64,000 nt of DNA, from positions 31,191,456-31,255,455 of the forward strand of contig CM049312.1 in NCBI GenBank assembly GCA_026874595.1. The letters run 5' to 3'. A program made the translations under genes and the position numbers. Position 1 is the first letter of the stretch. Each line of letters opens with the position of its first letter. Below the pieces are notes generated by a model that worked only from the letters and a program-made list of their open reading frames with translations, was not told the DNA's origin and did not search any database. This document shows, one piece after another, positions 23,451-36,399 of this stretch. The stretch comes from Sipunculus nudus. Its lineage: Eukaryota; Annelida; Sipuncula; Golfingiida; Sipunculidae.

Positions 23451-26400
23451 CGTAGGGAAATCGTTACTCCCTAGGTTGTAAAGAAAACTAATGGTAAGAT
23501 AAAGATTCTTTCTCTATTTACGTATTATGTATTTCCACTGTGTTATTAAAATATCTGTCATGAGGTGTACTTTAACCAACTAAACATTTGTATCTTAATA
23601 AACGTAAAAGAACTTACTCTAAATTAAGTTGTGTGTGTGAATCTATACTCTATTTCATCAATAGCACGTGTCAAGCTTGCAATTACCATGAAAGAAAATC
23701 ACTTGTGAAAGTGATATGTTAAATGTAACATCAAAGATTAGACGATTAGAATACTGGTCAATACCTATGGACTTTACTATTTTATCACAGATTGAAAAAA
23801 AAGTCTGTACAGCATGTCTCTCTTTACGTAGGGCTTTTTGTTTATTTCGTATATATATCGTGTCACTTGGGAAAGAATGATACCCGAAATTGATTTCCTA
23901 AATATATAGATACTTTTTTTTCAGTTTTTAAAAGTAAATCTTATGCCTCAGATTTCTCAATTTCTCAATAGTATTATGGTTTATGCATATATGTGGAATC
24001 TTAATCCCATTTTTTGCATTATTTTCTGTGTTACCTTAAGTCATGGTAATAACAGTATTCTATCCTTGTTCCATTATATTATTCTAGGTTTAAAACCACT
24101 GGTCCCAAAACCACTGGGATTATCAAAATAAGTGACAATGAACATTTGGATCAAGGGATGATATTGTAAGAGGTTAAGGGGATTAAACGAGTCATCTATT
24201 ATGTTTTAATCCTAGGAATTCTCTAACTAGAAAAGTAATGTCTGATAACAGCCATTAGTGAGAGTGATTCATGATTCATAGGGCTGTTTAAAATATATTA
24301 ACTATTATCTGAGCAACTATTTTTTGCGTTTTGGGTATCTTATCCGCCGATGGCTCTCGGATATTCCTCTTTGCAAGATATAGATACCGGAATGATATGG
24401 TTCCATGATTGCAGAATTGCATCAACGAAATTTCTGAGTGAAGAGCAGTGTTTAGTTACAATTCTTCCTTACAAAACATGTGTATTTGGTCATTTGATAT
24501 TAGACTGGGAAATCCGAATTTTCATTCACCTCTCCGTAGCGGTAAAGCTCACTATTATGAACATCTCCTCATGGACATCTATCTATTATGGGCCCTCTCT
24601 ATTACAATTCATAACCTTTTAGAGCTTTTTATTTTGACAGGCTTTTCTCCTTATTGTATGATTTCTTTTTCAGGGTACTTGGAAATTGGGGTTTCGTAAT
24701 CCATCTTTTTTAGGCATATTTCTATAACTGACACTTATCTATAACAGGGATCTCTCTTTTACAATTTTCTCTCTTTGCCTCAGTGGTCCGTGATTTCGAA
24801 TTTGAGCACATCTCGGTTACCGGCGCCGTAGTAATGCCGGCATGTCTTACTAAATTGTATCTCAAAATTGCGAGTCCTTCTAAAATGTAGTCATGGTTTA
24901 ACTAATAAAAAATGAAGGTACTTGCATTATCCTGGCAAATATCCCTGTCATCATGCAAATTTGGTAGACATTTTTGAACAATCAGTTTTCTAAGAACCAT
25001 GTCACACCTATTGCTACGTTGGCCCTTTGTTGCTTCCTTTTCAATTAAACTGAGACACAACGTTTTTCGCATGCTGTAAGAATTTACACTTGAAAGCATG
25101 TCACTCGGTTTTGTTTTTGAAGGGGTTATCTTTATTTTTAGAGATTGTATGAGTTTTTCTGTCACGTCTCAGCAATAACCAGTCATTTGAGTATATTTAA
25201 GCATGTTTAACTAGCATATTCAATTATTTTATTCAACTTAAAGAAAGTGCATCCTCCCATATGTATTCCTCCCATCATGCAACGTTTTAGGACAATGGCA
25301 TTGGGAATCATAACATAATGAAGGTTTTGGCGCCTGATTGCACATGAAGTAAATGGCCTGTACATTGGTCTTCTTTCCGTCTTCTTCATTCTGTTTCTGT
25401 TGTATTAAATGGGTCTGATCAAATGGTTGGTTTGTCTACTTATTATTTCTTTAAATTTAAGTTCTCGAGACTTCTTGAGTGTTTATTTTTTCCTTAAGTT
25501 TTACTGAATATTACCAAACTGCTGCCTTCGGTCTCTCTATTCTGGTCACGAGGTAGTTGATTTTATTGATATAGTATTGATTTGATTTGATAAGTTTGTT
25601 TATTACTCTCAGTTTAACTGGTGATAGTAGACAACTATTATAATTCAGTTCTTGTAAGTAAGTAGATGTGTAGAGACTTTTTGAACGTATCATTCATTAT
25701 ATCTGTTTGCAGGATTGTGCTTTTATAATCCTTTTACTGATAAATGATTCATGTGTAATCTTGAAATCGCGTTAATGGTTCATCCTGTATATGTTTGTTG
25801 TTTTAATTATGCCTAATCATATGTTATATTTAAAGGTCTTATGAATTTTTTCTCCTGTGTGCGAAAATAAAGTTTAACTTTTGCCTGGATATAACCGAAC
25901 CTGCTGCTGCCAGACCAGTTTTATTTATTCTAAAGTTTAAGATTGCTAATTACTCTGTATAGTGTATGAAAATGTAAGTTACTTGCCGATCTGGATGATT
26001 TTATCCATGTTGTAGGGCGTAATAAACTTTTTAAATATAGGTATCTTAAAATGAATTTCTAAGCCAATAAATATACAAAAGCATCCATTTAAAACTTTTC
26101 TCTTATGTGTGGCCTACAATTGATATAAATCTGTTTGGATAAAACCTTAATTGAAACTGTATTATTGTTAATTGAACAATATTCAAGATAAAATTATATA
26201 AATAATAAATATTTTTAAAATGTCAAGACTGAACACCCATATAAAACAACAGTATCGTATAATAATTTAAGTCTACTGTACCTTAAGAGATATGTTAGAT
26301 CATATTTACACACACTCCTGAGACAGTTCTGAGAGCATTTATTAAGTACCTTTCTTGTGCAGTGTTTTGTTTCTTATTTTTGGTTTGCACATTCGCCTAA

Positions 26401-27149
26401 TTTTGCCCTCATATTTTATTTCTTGGTAAAAATAGGTTTTCAGGTCACGTTTCAATCATTATGTATCATTTCATAATGGACTTTGTTTCATTTTCAGTCT
26501 TAGCCATCATTAAAGTGTAATCTGTTTGCACGCAGGCATTTAACAAACAATTAGGGAAGTAAAAGTGTATTCATCACGTATGTTCAATAATATCTCGGTG
26601 ATCATGCTTGTTTTTTAAAGGCGATTCATCACTTTCTTACAAAGTTTCATGGGCATATTTGTGAATTCTCAATATATAATAAAATTGCAAACTATTAAAA
26701 TTTACTGGATACATGTGTCTAATATACACATTTCAAATTTGCGATTTTTTTCCATATTGAAGTAAAGTTATCCCTGCACTCCAGAAATGTTATTATCAGA
26801 GGTTTTCAATGGTAATTAACAATTTGATTTCAAAATGTTTCCTGTATAAAATATAATAATTCTAGTTTTCACAGTATAATGAAATGAGAAAATTCATATG
26901 TTAGCTGTGGGTCCTTGGGCCTTCGATGGTTTATCTGAGGGAATGTTCTCAGACTTTCTTGTTTTCCGGTCTCCTATTCTCCCTATTGTTTTTTTTTCTG
27001 GGGCAGCTTGGAAATCTGTCATAACCTGATGAGGAGACTTTAGAGAATAAACCTTGAAGTTCTATCAAGATATCAATATTGTACCTTTCTTGCTAATCAG
27101 ATTCTACGTTATGAATTATGTACTAAATTTATGTTCCACTACGTGGACT
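23451..27149. other. Non-coding AT/T-rich stretch
   Basis: Long T-rich sequence with short frames in all phases, none longer than 90 codons and none with a known motif (for example 24350-24622 and 24902-25165). It could be intron or 3' UTR, but no gene can be attached to it. Confidence 0.5.
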
Positions 27150-28910
27150 ATAACTAGGTCACACCTTTACCGTGCCGTAAGCTTCACCTCGTTGTTACCC
27201 GACACGGATCTAAAATTGGAACAGCCCCTTCCAGGCTACCCGATCCGTAGATGCCTCTAGCAACTTGGCAATTTGTGTTTGTTTAGACTTAATTCTTTCC
27301 CGGGTCGACGACTCCTCAACATTTTTCGGACGATACGCTGGCCGGCTGTCTGTATTCAACGTACTGCCAGGCCTTTGCTAAACTTGTTCCGCTCAACTGC
27401 CTGACTGGGACCGGCACGCCAGGTGCCCTGCCTGCCTCCCGGCGGCGGAAGACTGTGGGGCACTAGTCGAGCAATGTCAATTATGCATTAACTGGGAGTG
27501 TGAATTTTGGGAAAAAAATACTATACCTTCTTTGCGTCCCGTGTTTCACCTAGCTCCTGGAGTAAGAGAAAAGAAAGAGAAGAGAAGGAGAGTTCTTATA
27601 GTTCACGCCACCGGGGGGGGGTGGGGCAGTCCGGGGGATAGACAGACCTAGATCAAGGAAGAAATCGGAACTAGGGGTTCTGGTATGTTCCACTTACCCC
27701 CCGCCCCTCCCCCCACCCGCCCCGACATTGCTTCCGTAGCTACACCAGTTAGTGTAACTCCTCCTGCCGCCATGTAGGTACTGTCACCAGCCTTTCCATC
27801 ACACGCCGCGCCTGTGACTCCCGGCAAATGACGGACGACCCCTTTATTCGTGAAGTCAATGATTTCGACCAAATGGTCGAATTAGCGACTGACTGTTAAT
27901 CAGGCCGATGTTCCCACTCCTAATGTTGTACTTACAGGGAGGACAGGTCCGACGGTGGCACTGACCTCGTCAGCTGACAGCCAACTTACCCCGGGAGGCA
28001 ACGTAACAGTCAGGCTGATACCACGACCCGCCATCAGTCCCCTGCCGAGTATCCGAGATCACTCGCAGGCGCAGAGAGAGAGGAGACCGACCCGGAGCCA
28101 AGGCCCTGGGACCAACCTACCTGGCAGGCTGCCAGATGCTCCGGATGTTCTCCCAGTGACGAAAGAGAGGGGAACTTCCGGAAAGAATTTTCGGGTCTCC
28201 TGAGGAGGAGGGCAAAGCCATCGACTATACATGGCCAAACTACCGACAAGAGAGGTAGCTTGGGCTCAGTGAAAAGCCGACCCCGCCAACACCACGAACG
28301 CTCCGGTGTTCAGACGGTTGGCAGATGCGTCGCAGTCCTCCAGGTACCAGGGAGGGGTCGCCCTGTCCTTCGGCGGTTCACTCCCACCTGTACACTTAAC
28401 TTGCATGGAATTCGGCAAAGCGACCCAGGAGTTTTTTTGTACTTTCATAGACAAGTCCTATTGGGGGAAGTATCGCCGATATTCGGGAGAGATATAAACT
28501 CTCCAAAATCCCTGGCCGGTGGGCCAACTATCGTTTTTTTTTTCAGACGACCGGGCAGGGAGATTAGTCTTTCTCCCGTGAGATCAGTCCAGTTACGATC
28601 TCTCGCTGGATTAAAGCAACTATCATCGAGTTTCATGCTAAGGTGTACTTTCTATTCTGTCGTCTCTGCAGATGAAAGCGCACGATGCCAGGGCTGTGGC
28701 TACTCTCTCACGATCGCAGCCGGTGGCTCTGTTTCGGACCTTCTTAAACAGGTTCTATGGAAATTCTGATACTTTGCTACCTTTCTTTTTAGGATTTAAC
28801 GCCACAGGTGCTTTTCTTGCAGCTTTCTGGTGGTATTGCGGCTGCGGGCAGCGTTGTTGGGGATAGGGGGGGGGGGGGGGGGTGTTCACTTAAAATTTGT
28901 CGTTTTTTCT
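27150..28910. promoter_or_regulatory. GC-rich, CpG-dense island with splice-like signals
   Basis: Base composition changes sharply here: CpG-dense, GC-rich DNA inside an AT-rich window. Plus-strand acceptor-like sites include T-runs ending in CAG at about 28546 and GTCGTCTCTGCAG before ATGAAAGCG at 28672. A minus-strand donor-like GTAAGT lies at 27930-27935. Frames overlap on both strands (27648-27872 minus, Gly-rich; 27955-28203 plus; 28260-28769 plus, 169 codons from a TTG start; 28672-28866 plus, 64 codons with a hydrophobic middle), as expected by chance in GC-rich DNA. None matches a family I know. A CpG-island promoter with a first exon is plausible, on either strand. Two G-runs (27613-27637 and 28866-28882) lie inside. 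Confidence 0.4.
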
Positions 28911-31900
28911 CATTCTTGGCCTAGTCTGGTCGTGTGGCCCGGTCAAGTGTTGCCCTACTTCTAGTCCACGTTGTGGAGCTTGCCAATTCTCTGTGATTAT
29001 GGTTGAGGTAGTGGACGATTTTGATTCTTTTTCCAATTTCCATTCAAAGTCTGTTGTCATATCGACGGATTTTGCATTTAGGTTAGTGCAAGCCGCTATT
29101 TATATAATCTGAATCACAGAAAATTAATTACAACATACCATTCTTATTACAAATAGAAAAAAGTACCTATGGTAAAGACCTTGAAGACTTTACGTATACC
29201 ACAAGTTTAAATGTTAATACTCCACGTGCTGGATTCTTAATAATATGACTGTAGCATGATTCCTGGAGAGAAACTCGTGGTTTTCATAAGTAATATATAT
29301 AATCAGTTCGGTCGGGAGAAGCTTTTGTATTTTTATACATCAATACAGGACAGTTTTGCAGTAACACTCCAGGTTACAAACATGCCCTGACACGATCGGG
29401 AGATATTCCACCCTACGTGCTTGCTTTCACAAACACCTTCGAAATGCCATAGCGTTATGTAATGTGAAAGGCTTAAGTTCTACCTATTATCCCCATCCAT
29501 TCCACTTGTAATATGGCGGAGGAGGCAAACATGATGTTCATGTGGGCGTTTATCTTATACAAAACTCAAGATGATGTTCCTGTCATATAAATGGGAAGTT
29601 GTTTTCCCGGCTCTCCTGCTCTCTGAATATCCGATCGATTTCTCCAGAATCAGGTTATCTGCCATATTCCGTCAAACCTTGACTGCCGGGGTTAAGTGTA
29701 AATGGTTCATATGAAGTATCAGTATTTTTTTTGCACTAAAATGCTATTTATGATGCTTAGTCTTCTGCACAGAAAAGAAAAAATGCGTTCGAGTAGCGAA
29801 TACATATCATGGGAGACGGAAAAAGCTTTGTACAGGAATATGTTAATTTAATTACATAATCTGATTTTTTAAACTTCTTGCGTTAGTTTTTTTTTATTAG
29901 TTCAGTTTTTCCTGCATTTCCTTATCAAGCCAAGTGTCAGCCATTCGTGTACTAGGAATCATACAAAACACATTAAAAAATTATATCCCAGGGTATATAG
30001 GACATATTTAGGGTATACTTGTAAAGGTTCTCATCCTATTGCTACCTAATTGCAAATAACCTTGTATAATTTTCATCCAACATGCCAAAGACGAAATACC
30101 TTTTTCCAAAGGTGCAGCGATTAGTTATAAAAGTAATTGTTTTATGTTAATAAAGTGAAAGAACATTAACCAAAACGGGTCACTTTAGTCACGTCTGTGT
30201 TATTTTAAAACCTATTGTTCTCATTTCTCTTAATTTACTAATAACTGGAGCCAATTAAGTTTTGAAGTAAGTATAGATTTTTCGGCTTCACAGGGGTATC
30301 AAAACAGGGCGGGATACCGTTTATCTGTTACTTGCTGAAGATAGTACAATTAATTAGTTTCTGATGTACCTGTAATGAAACAATCTGTATTCACAGTTTC
30401 TAGCAATAGTGGTTTTTTATTACAAAGTATATGTGTTAAAGTGAGAGCTCTACTCCCGTACATATGTCTCTATTAGTTGCTCAGAAAACACTGGACAACA
30501 AATGCCTGTTGTAAAGCAGTCCTTTAACCAGAAAAAGCGTTAAAATATTCGGATAATGATATTGTTCATGGAGGTTCTCTCTTTGTAATTTTATGATAAC
30601 AAATAGTGTGGAATATTGCCGCTTTGATTTCAAACAGGCCTTTTCGCAACCTTAAAATTCCCAGACTGTGGCAAACGATGTTCTATATGCAATTATCCAT
30701 CACAATTATCGCAATTTTTTACGCACTCGCAGTAAGTTGATAAATGGCATACTACACAAAGCATTATCTTAATGCATAGTGTGCGTGTCTTGAACTCTAT
30801 TACAACAAAAGCTGTATATAACAAGGAAAAACTGAACTATTTCGTAAGATACACGGCAAAGTATGCAGATCATTTCTAGGACTGTGCTTTGATTTGTTGA
30901 TAGTTATACATGGACAATATTTTTGTAAGCTTGTGCAAATGGTTTGTACCCTAACCGGTCAAGCCTACAGGTACACTTAACAAATCGATTTATAAGATTC
31001 AGTATTCCTGTGGTAACAGGGAAAATAAATATATAACGATATACAAGACCCGTTTTTCAAATGCCGGCCATCCGGAGGACGGTTTATAGAAAAACTATTG
31101 CGGGTACCGAAATGTCTATTGGTACCATATCATTTAGGATTGTGTGTTTATTGGAACCTACAGCTAGCGTCTCTGCCCTGGCTGCTGTTCAGATTATACA
31201 GCATAGTTAACCGTCCTCATGTTATTTTAAATCCATCCTAAATGACACTGGCATGGATTTATTATCACGTCAATAACGGTACCTTGGACTTCGGACGAAG
31301 TGAAATCCTGTTGAGTGGATACTCCATGTTATTGATGGATTTCCCGATATTTGTTGAATGTCCTCACTCTACCTATTAAGGACTTCTCCGTTAGGCCGGA
31401 TACGTCCAAATATCATCTGTATTAATATTTGAAGTTCATTTCGTGATTCGGAATTGTTCTAAATGTTAGCATATCATATCAAGATTCAGATTAAAGCTTT
31501 GTTATTTACCTAATCCCATGTACATAAGCATCGCAACCTGGTGGATAATTGCATTAAAGAGGGGTTCACGCTTCTGTTCATTTCCAAATGCACTAAGGTT
31601 GTAAATAGTTGGCAGAAATTTACTACTATTTAGCATTGAAGCGTGTTCGTAGAGACTAAGCGATGGGATTTACATAATTTTGCACACTCTAAATACATTA
31701 AGCTGATTTTTTAATTATGTGAATGTACCACATTATTGGCACAGAGGTTTGATCATTAGCATTAATATATGAAGGTACACGCTCATGATTCGTAATACCA
31801 CTTCATGATAAGGTTTAATAACACACACGGGGTATTGATAAGGTTCATTTTTTTATTTTATTTAGCGTAAATGAAATTTTCTCCTTATTTATTAAATTGT

Positions 31901-34340
31901 GATACCAAAGCCCCGTAAATGATAAATATTTTTAAAATGTTTTCTCATTTGTACTAACATACTTATGGAGTCATTTCTGTAAAGCTGAAGCTGTATTCTG
32001 TGTATTGATGTATTGATCAACTTCGGAAGTTTTTTCTCTCGAAAAGTAGATGCCTAAAGTGTTTTTAAACAAATATATGAGTGAATTAACAAAGATTGAC
32101 CAGTTTGTCAAGCGTAAACGTTTATGCTCCATCTACTTTTTTTATTACTCAGTTTTACTTTACATGATTAGTATCTTCCATCGCTCTATCTTGTGTATAT
32201 CTTGGAACCGATCATTAAATTATGATGTGCAGACGAAGAGTAGATATAAATAAAACTTAATATACATATAGAGCCATATTATTTACTAAAAAGGGTTATA
32301 TATGTTGTTCCGCTAGAGATGCTAAATATTTCATAAAACCAGATATATTTTTAAAAACCTTTTGTACTCCTTGTAATGGATGCTCCCGTTGATGTGCTGG
32401 GTTTTAGCGACTCTTATAACCAATCGATTTTCTAAAACCTTGTGATTAATGAGGGACAGAAACAAAGTTCATAATTCAATCATGCTTTCACATCCCGGAC
32501 TCAAAGCGAAGAATTGATCCATATGCCTTTATGATCAGTAAATTTAATCAGTCTCCAGTGAACAACAGGCCTGATCTCCCATAAATGTACAAATGTCATA
32601 ACGAGAGGGTACGCTCAACATTGCTTTGTCTTTGCTGATTGCAATAATTATCCCTGAAATATTATATTCAACAGTAAGAACTACTTGTAATAAGTAGTAA
32701 AGATCAAGTTCTACTCGCAAACTCCAATACACCGCTGTGGAGACCACTTGTGTTTGTTCTTGCCATACAATCCAAACATCAGGCGTAGCATCGGTGCATA
32801 TCAGACGGGGTGATTTATATCAACATTTTACCGTTCACAATATAGTGATTACGTTAAGGTTTATATGTGTATTTTTTCACACGGTCTTTATCTAAATCTT
32901 AAATGTGAATTGGTTGTCAATTCCATTAGCAAGTTCAGCTGAATTTTAAATATCTGAGCTATGTGGTTGCTGGCTGTAGTTGCTGGCTGTAGTTTCTGGC
33001 ACTTCTATCTATCACTTGTACAGATTATAATCATTTGACTTAGATAATGTTATGCTCACGAACCCTTTTATAAAATGCGCATTAGCAACTCCAAACTTAG
33101 GTAACCATGAAATATATCTTAGAAATTAATATTTTTATCAGTTATAATCAACTATAAAGCCTAGGTTCTTATAAAAGATTAGACGTCATTTCATGAATAC
33201 TGGTGTGGCTAGGATTGTAAAAGCATATGTTGTGCTGCATTATAATTGTTGGACAATCTATAATCAAAGATTGATTGAAGATTATTACATTGAAGCAGTT
33301 TACACGTTTGAGATGCTAGAATAAAAATTCATTGAAAATCCGATTTTGGGTTCCTCTGTCCCTTCTTATTTATCAAATTTAGAAGACGTCTTTGATATGA
33401 GCCATCAATATACTATTCAGTTTTAGAATTTATTTTATTGTTATGCTTTTGTATACACGTTGTAGGTTTGAGCTGAGCACCAATGACATCGGAACATCAT
33501 ACAGTCATGGATGGTACACGCTTCACTGGGCGGGTCGGTGATGATACCTATAACGTGTGAAACAGAATAATCCTTCAAGCATTGTGACGAATTTGTTGAT
33601 TGACTGCTCTCAGATCGGCACGAAACGAGTGAGCAATTTACAAAAGGTATGTTCCAACCAGTCACTCTTTTTGTTAGGTTAAAACTCCTCAGAATCTTTA
33701 TTCAGATGGACGAGTTCACATATTACATTACCTGTCGATTTCTGTTCGTTTTTTATCTCTCGAAACTACTTACAGGTCAGGCCTCTGGACACAAAACTTG
33801 AGTTAGCAACTTAGCATCAGTTGTTTTAACGTATTTCTAAGACTATTTTTATCTGTTATGGTAGAAATATCTTTATTAAATCAGAAACTCATGTTTTGCC
33901 GGGTACCATTTGGCAGGCTATATTTATATAATATATGTTATTACATGTAAAACTTGATGGCAGGAAATGAAGGCTTTTTGTGGCCATATGGAAACCAAAT
34001 TAATAAATAGTCCTAATGACTCGAATGAAAGGGAGCGACGGCATTCTTTTTTTTTTTTTTACACTTCTTTGACACGAATCTGGGATTTAGAGTTTGCGTC
34101 AAAATTACAAAACAATATATATATACTGTTAGACCACTGGGGAAGTGAACTGTCAGTTTCTTTTCAGTCAGTCAACATAACAGGAAGACCAGACATTAAC
34201 ACACCCAAAGAAAAACTCAAAGACAATTGTACGATAGCAAGACATTTATATAATAATAAATAAATGGGTTACTTACAGATTTCGGGGGTGGGGGTGCCCT
34301 TAGTACAAATATCACAGTGAGTACCTGAATCCGCAGCTCA
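28911..34340. other. Non-coding AT-rich stretch
   Basis: No gene recognised. Noted: interleaved inverted repeats at 31075-31246, and a 14-bp tandem duplication of TTGCTGGCTGTAG near 32965-32998. A 98-codon frame (33967-34263) crosses a T-run encoding poly-Phe and has no recognisable motif. Confidence 0.5.
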
Positions 34341-34362
34341 CCAACAGTCAAAAAAATTCCAG

Positions 34363-34394
34363 GTCACATGACTTCGCGCTATCACGTGACGTCT
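34363..34394. promoter_or_regulatory. Paired E-boxes with adjoining CRE-like half-site
   Basis: GTCACATGAC (34363-34372) and ATCACGTGAC (34381-34390) are E-boxes with the TCAYRTGA flanks favoured by MiT/TFE and USF bHLH-zip factors. The second runs into TGACGTCT, close to a CRE. The cluster lies in a locally GC-richer stretch (34300-34650) without a clear gene, so function is inferred. Confidence 0.35.
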
Positions 34395-34689
34395 AGACGT
34401 TCCGCTAGTCCTTGGCGTTATACATGTGTACAGGGAGCACAGTCTAATTCTAACGTAATACAGATGGTCAAAACACACAACTGATTCTCACTGCGGAATA
34501 ACTAGTCATTACCCTTAAATCACAATTCACGTGTCGCACACCGAATGTTCCTGCAGGGCCCTGAATCAACGGCTCTATCAGCTGTAGCCCTCCAGTAACC
34601 GGATACTTAATATACGCACTGCCCAGCGAAATAATTTCATACGTATTTAACAATGATCAGGTCCATAAATGCTAGAGATTATTGTAATA

Positions 34690-35010
34690 TTATTGGTTCG
34701 TATGCCTCGCATATTTGCATGTATATATATACTGATCTAATGTGATATTTGAGTTTACTCTTTCTGTCTATAGATGTATATATTGATATACTTTCTTAAC
34801 TCTCTTAATATGCTTTTATGATTTGAGTCCATATGTTCATGTTAATATTTTTAGTCATGGTATTATTTTATGCATTGTATTGATAGTTTAGTCATTGTAT
34901 GTTTTATATGTACTGATACAGGGCACCAAGTAAGACCAGTTTAATTTAAACTGATTGGTTTTCCCTGTATAAACATAATGTTAATAAATAAATAAATAAA
35001 TAAAAATAAA
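34690..35010 (+). mobile_element. Probable non-LTR retrotransposon 3' end with (TAAA)n tail
   Basis: A T-rich segment leads to AGTTTAATTTAAACT (short hairpin), then GTTTTCCCTGTATAAACATA, and ends in TAAATAAATAAATAAATAAA at about 34984-35006. LINEs of the CR1/L2/RTE types commonly end in a hairpin plus a short A-rich microsatellite tail. No coding remnant is visible upstream, and the left boundary is a guess. An Alu-like or other retroposed tail is an alternative. Confidence 0.45.
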
Positions 35011-35044
35011 ATTCAGCACCATCACAGTTTCGCGTCAAGACAAA

Positions 35045-35227
35045 GTGCCCATGCCTATTCCTGGAGGCGCGCACCATCATGAGAATGTCTGTCCTTTGGC
35101 ATACAATATCACTGTCTCTGAGGTATTTGACAGAGTATCAACAAGGTGGTCTCCCTCAGACGTCGACTGTCAGTGGATTGCGATTTCTCAACAGGACGCA
35201 CAGAAGTTAGCAGACCAGCCGGTTTGA
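35045..35227 (+). other. Unassigned 60-codon open frame
   Basis: Starting from GTG, or from ATG two codons later, this frame contains PGGAHHHENVCPLAYN and EVFDRVSTRW and ends ADQPV. Its composition is balanced and protein-like and its base use is richer in G+C than the flanks. There is no recognised domain, signal peptide or splice context. It could be an exon, a fragment of a mobile-element protein, or chance. Confidence 0.2.
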
Positions 35228-35817
35228 CTGCTGATACTCACTCAGGAGACATACACTCACGTAGCGCGCCGGCTCTTTTCAAGACATACCGTTTTACTAA
35301 TTCGGTATTAAATTAAATATTTCTGAAATAATAATTAATACATACATCAATTATTATTTAATACATTCTTTAACATTACCTTCATTTGGCAAGTCCCAAA
35401 AAAACCATTGTCACAAAGTCTCAAAAAGAATTCCTGTGTGGGAGTGAAGTCTCAAATTATAAGTGTCAGTAACAGTATCGTGTACTGTTCATTTCCTCAG
35501 GATTAAATGGAAAGTTATCATAACTTAATCTTAATAAGGAACCAATCAACAATTGATAACAAGGCACTGTCAAAGCATTGTTTACAACTGTGTAACCAAG
35601 GTATAAAAACAAGCTGCCTAATAAAACTCACGCCAGGCCATAATTAAACAGCTGATTTCTCACACCCTTTAAGTTGTGAAAGATAATTAAAAAAATATAG
35701 CACAACTAGCTTAAAACAAAGTCCATAAAGTTTATCCGCTTCTAGTCAGACAAAGGTGTTCTATCAATATCCCATTGAAAAAACGGAGTAATTGTCAGTG
35801 TATATCTCTCATATGCA
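35228..35817. other. Non-coding AT-rich stretch
   Basis: Nothing recognised between the unassigned frame and the SINE. Confidence 0.55.
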
Positions 35818-36130
35818 TGTAAGGTAAGGTAAAGTAAAGTCTGCTGGGCTTTTACACCCGAGCCTAATGGCTCTTTAGGCCGGAGCTTATCCCGGTTTCG
35901 GTAGCGTGAAGCGACTTAGGAGTTAAACTCCCTCTGGATGGGACCCTGGTCCATCGCAGGTTACCATCCCAGTATTTATTGGTACCCATTTCTTCTGCTG
36001 GGTGGACAGAGGCACACTTGCGGTTGGGACCTTGCCTAAGGGTCTTGACACGGTGGGTGTCTGGCCGGGATTCGAACTCACGACCTCACGATCATGAGCC
36101 CGGCACCTTAACCATTACACCACCGGCCCC
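35818..36130 (-). mobile_element. tRNA-headed SINE with conserved central module and TTACC tail
   Basis: Read on the minus strand, the element starts at about 36130 with GGGGCCGG and then GTGGTGTAATGGTTAAGG (A box), and GTTCGAATCCC (B box) lies at about 36064-36074. The body includes TACCGAAACCGGGATAAGC (about 35890-35908) and ends in a TTTACCTTACCTTAC tail at 35818-35840. A similar CTTACCTTTACGT sequence lies just outside the head (36130-36142), perhaps a target duplication. tRNA head, conserved middle and short repeated tail are the standard SINE plan. The central block resembles the conserved domains shared by metazoan SINE superfamilies (Nin- or Deu-type from memory, unverified). The element ends the 166-codon plus-strand frame's only GC-rich part, so that frame is not a gene. 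Confidence 0.8.
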
Positions 36131-36399
36131 ACGTAAAGGTAAGATAAATGAAAAAAGGGGCTACAACTGGGTTTTTCCTGCTTTATCTCTATGTTTGAAA
36201 AGATTTCATAGCAGGGGATGTGATGGTGTGCATATAAGAATCGTAGGACTTATTAAGACATCAAACCTACTTCGCCAAGGCCTAAAAAGGCAGAAATTGC
36301 AGAGGAAAGTTTTTGTGTACCAGCCCGAGCACAACCAGTCGTTTCAGTTTCACCTCCCGTCACAGGAGATCATTCAGGTAAAGCGTAAGACAGATACAT
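36131..36399. other. Spacer between SINE and CGTAG-rich element
   Basis: Nothing recognised. The open frame running through it is continuous with the SINE and is not considered coding. Confidence 0.5.

Noticed and set aside
28445-28636. Minus-strand frame with a faint look of a CRIB (CDC42-binding) small protein
   Set aside because: The two histidines and spacing that define CRIB are absent; the resemblance is a few residues only.
28260-28769. 169-codon plus-strand frame as a gene
   Set aside because: It has a non-ATG start, overlaps open frames on the other phases and strand, and has no recognised domain; GC-rich DNA gives long frames by chance. Kept only as part of the CpG-island entry.
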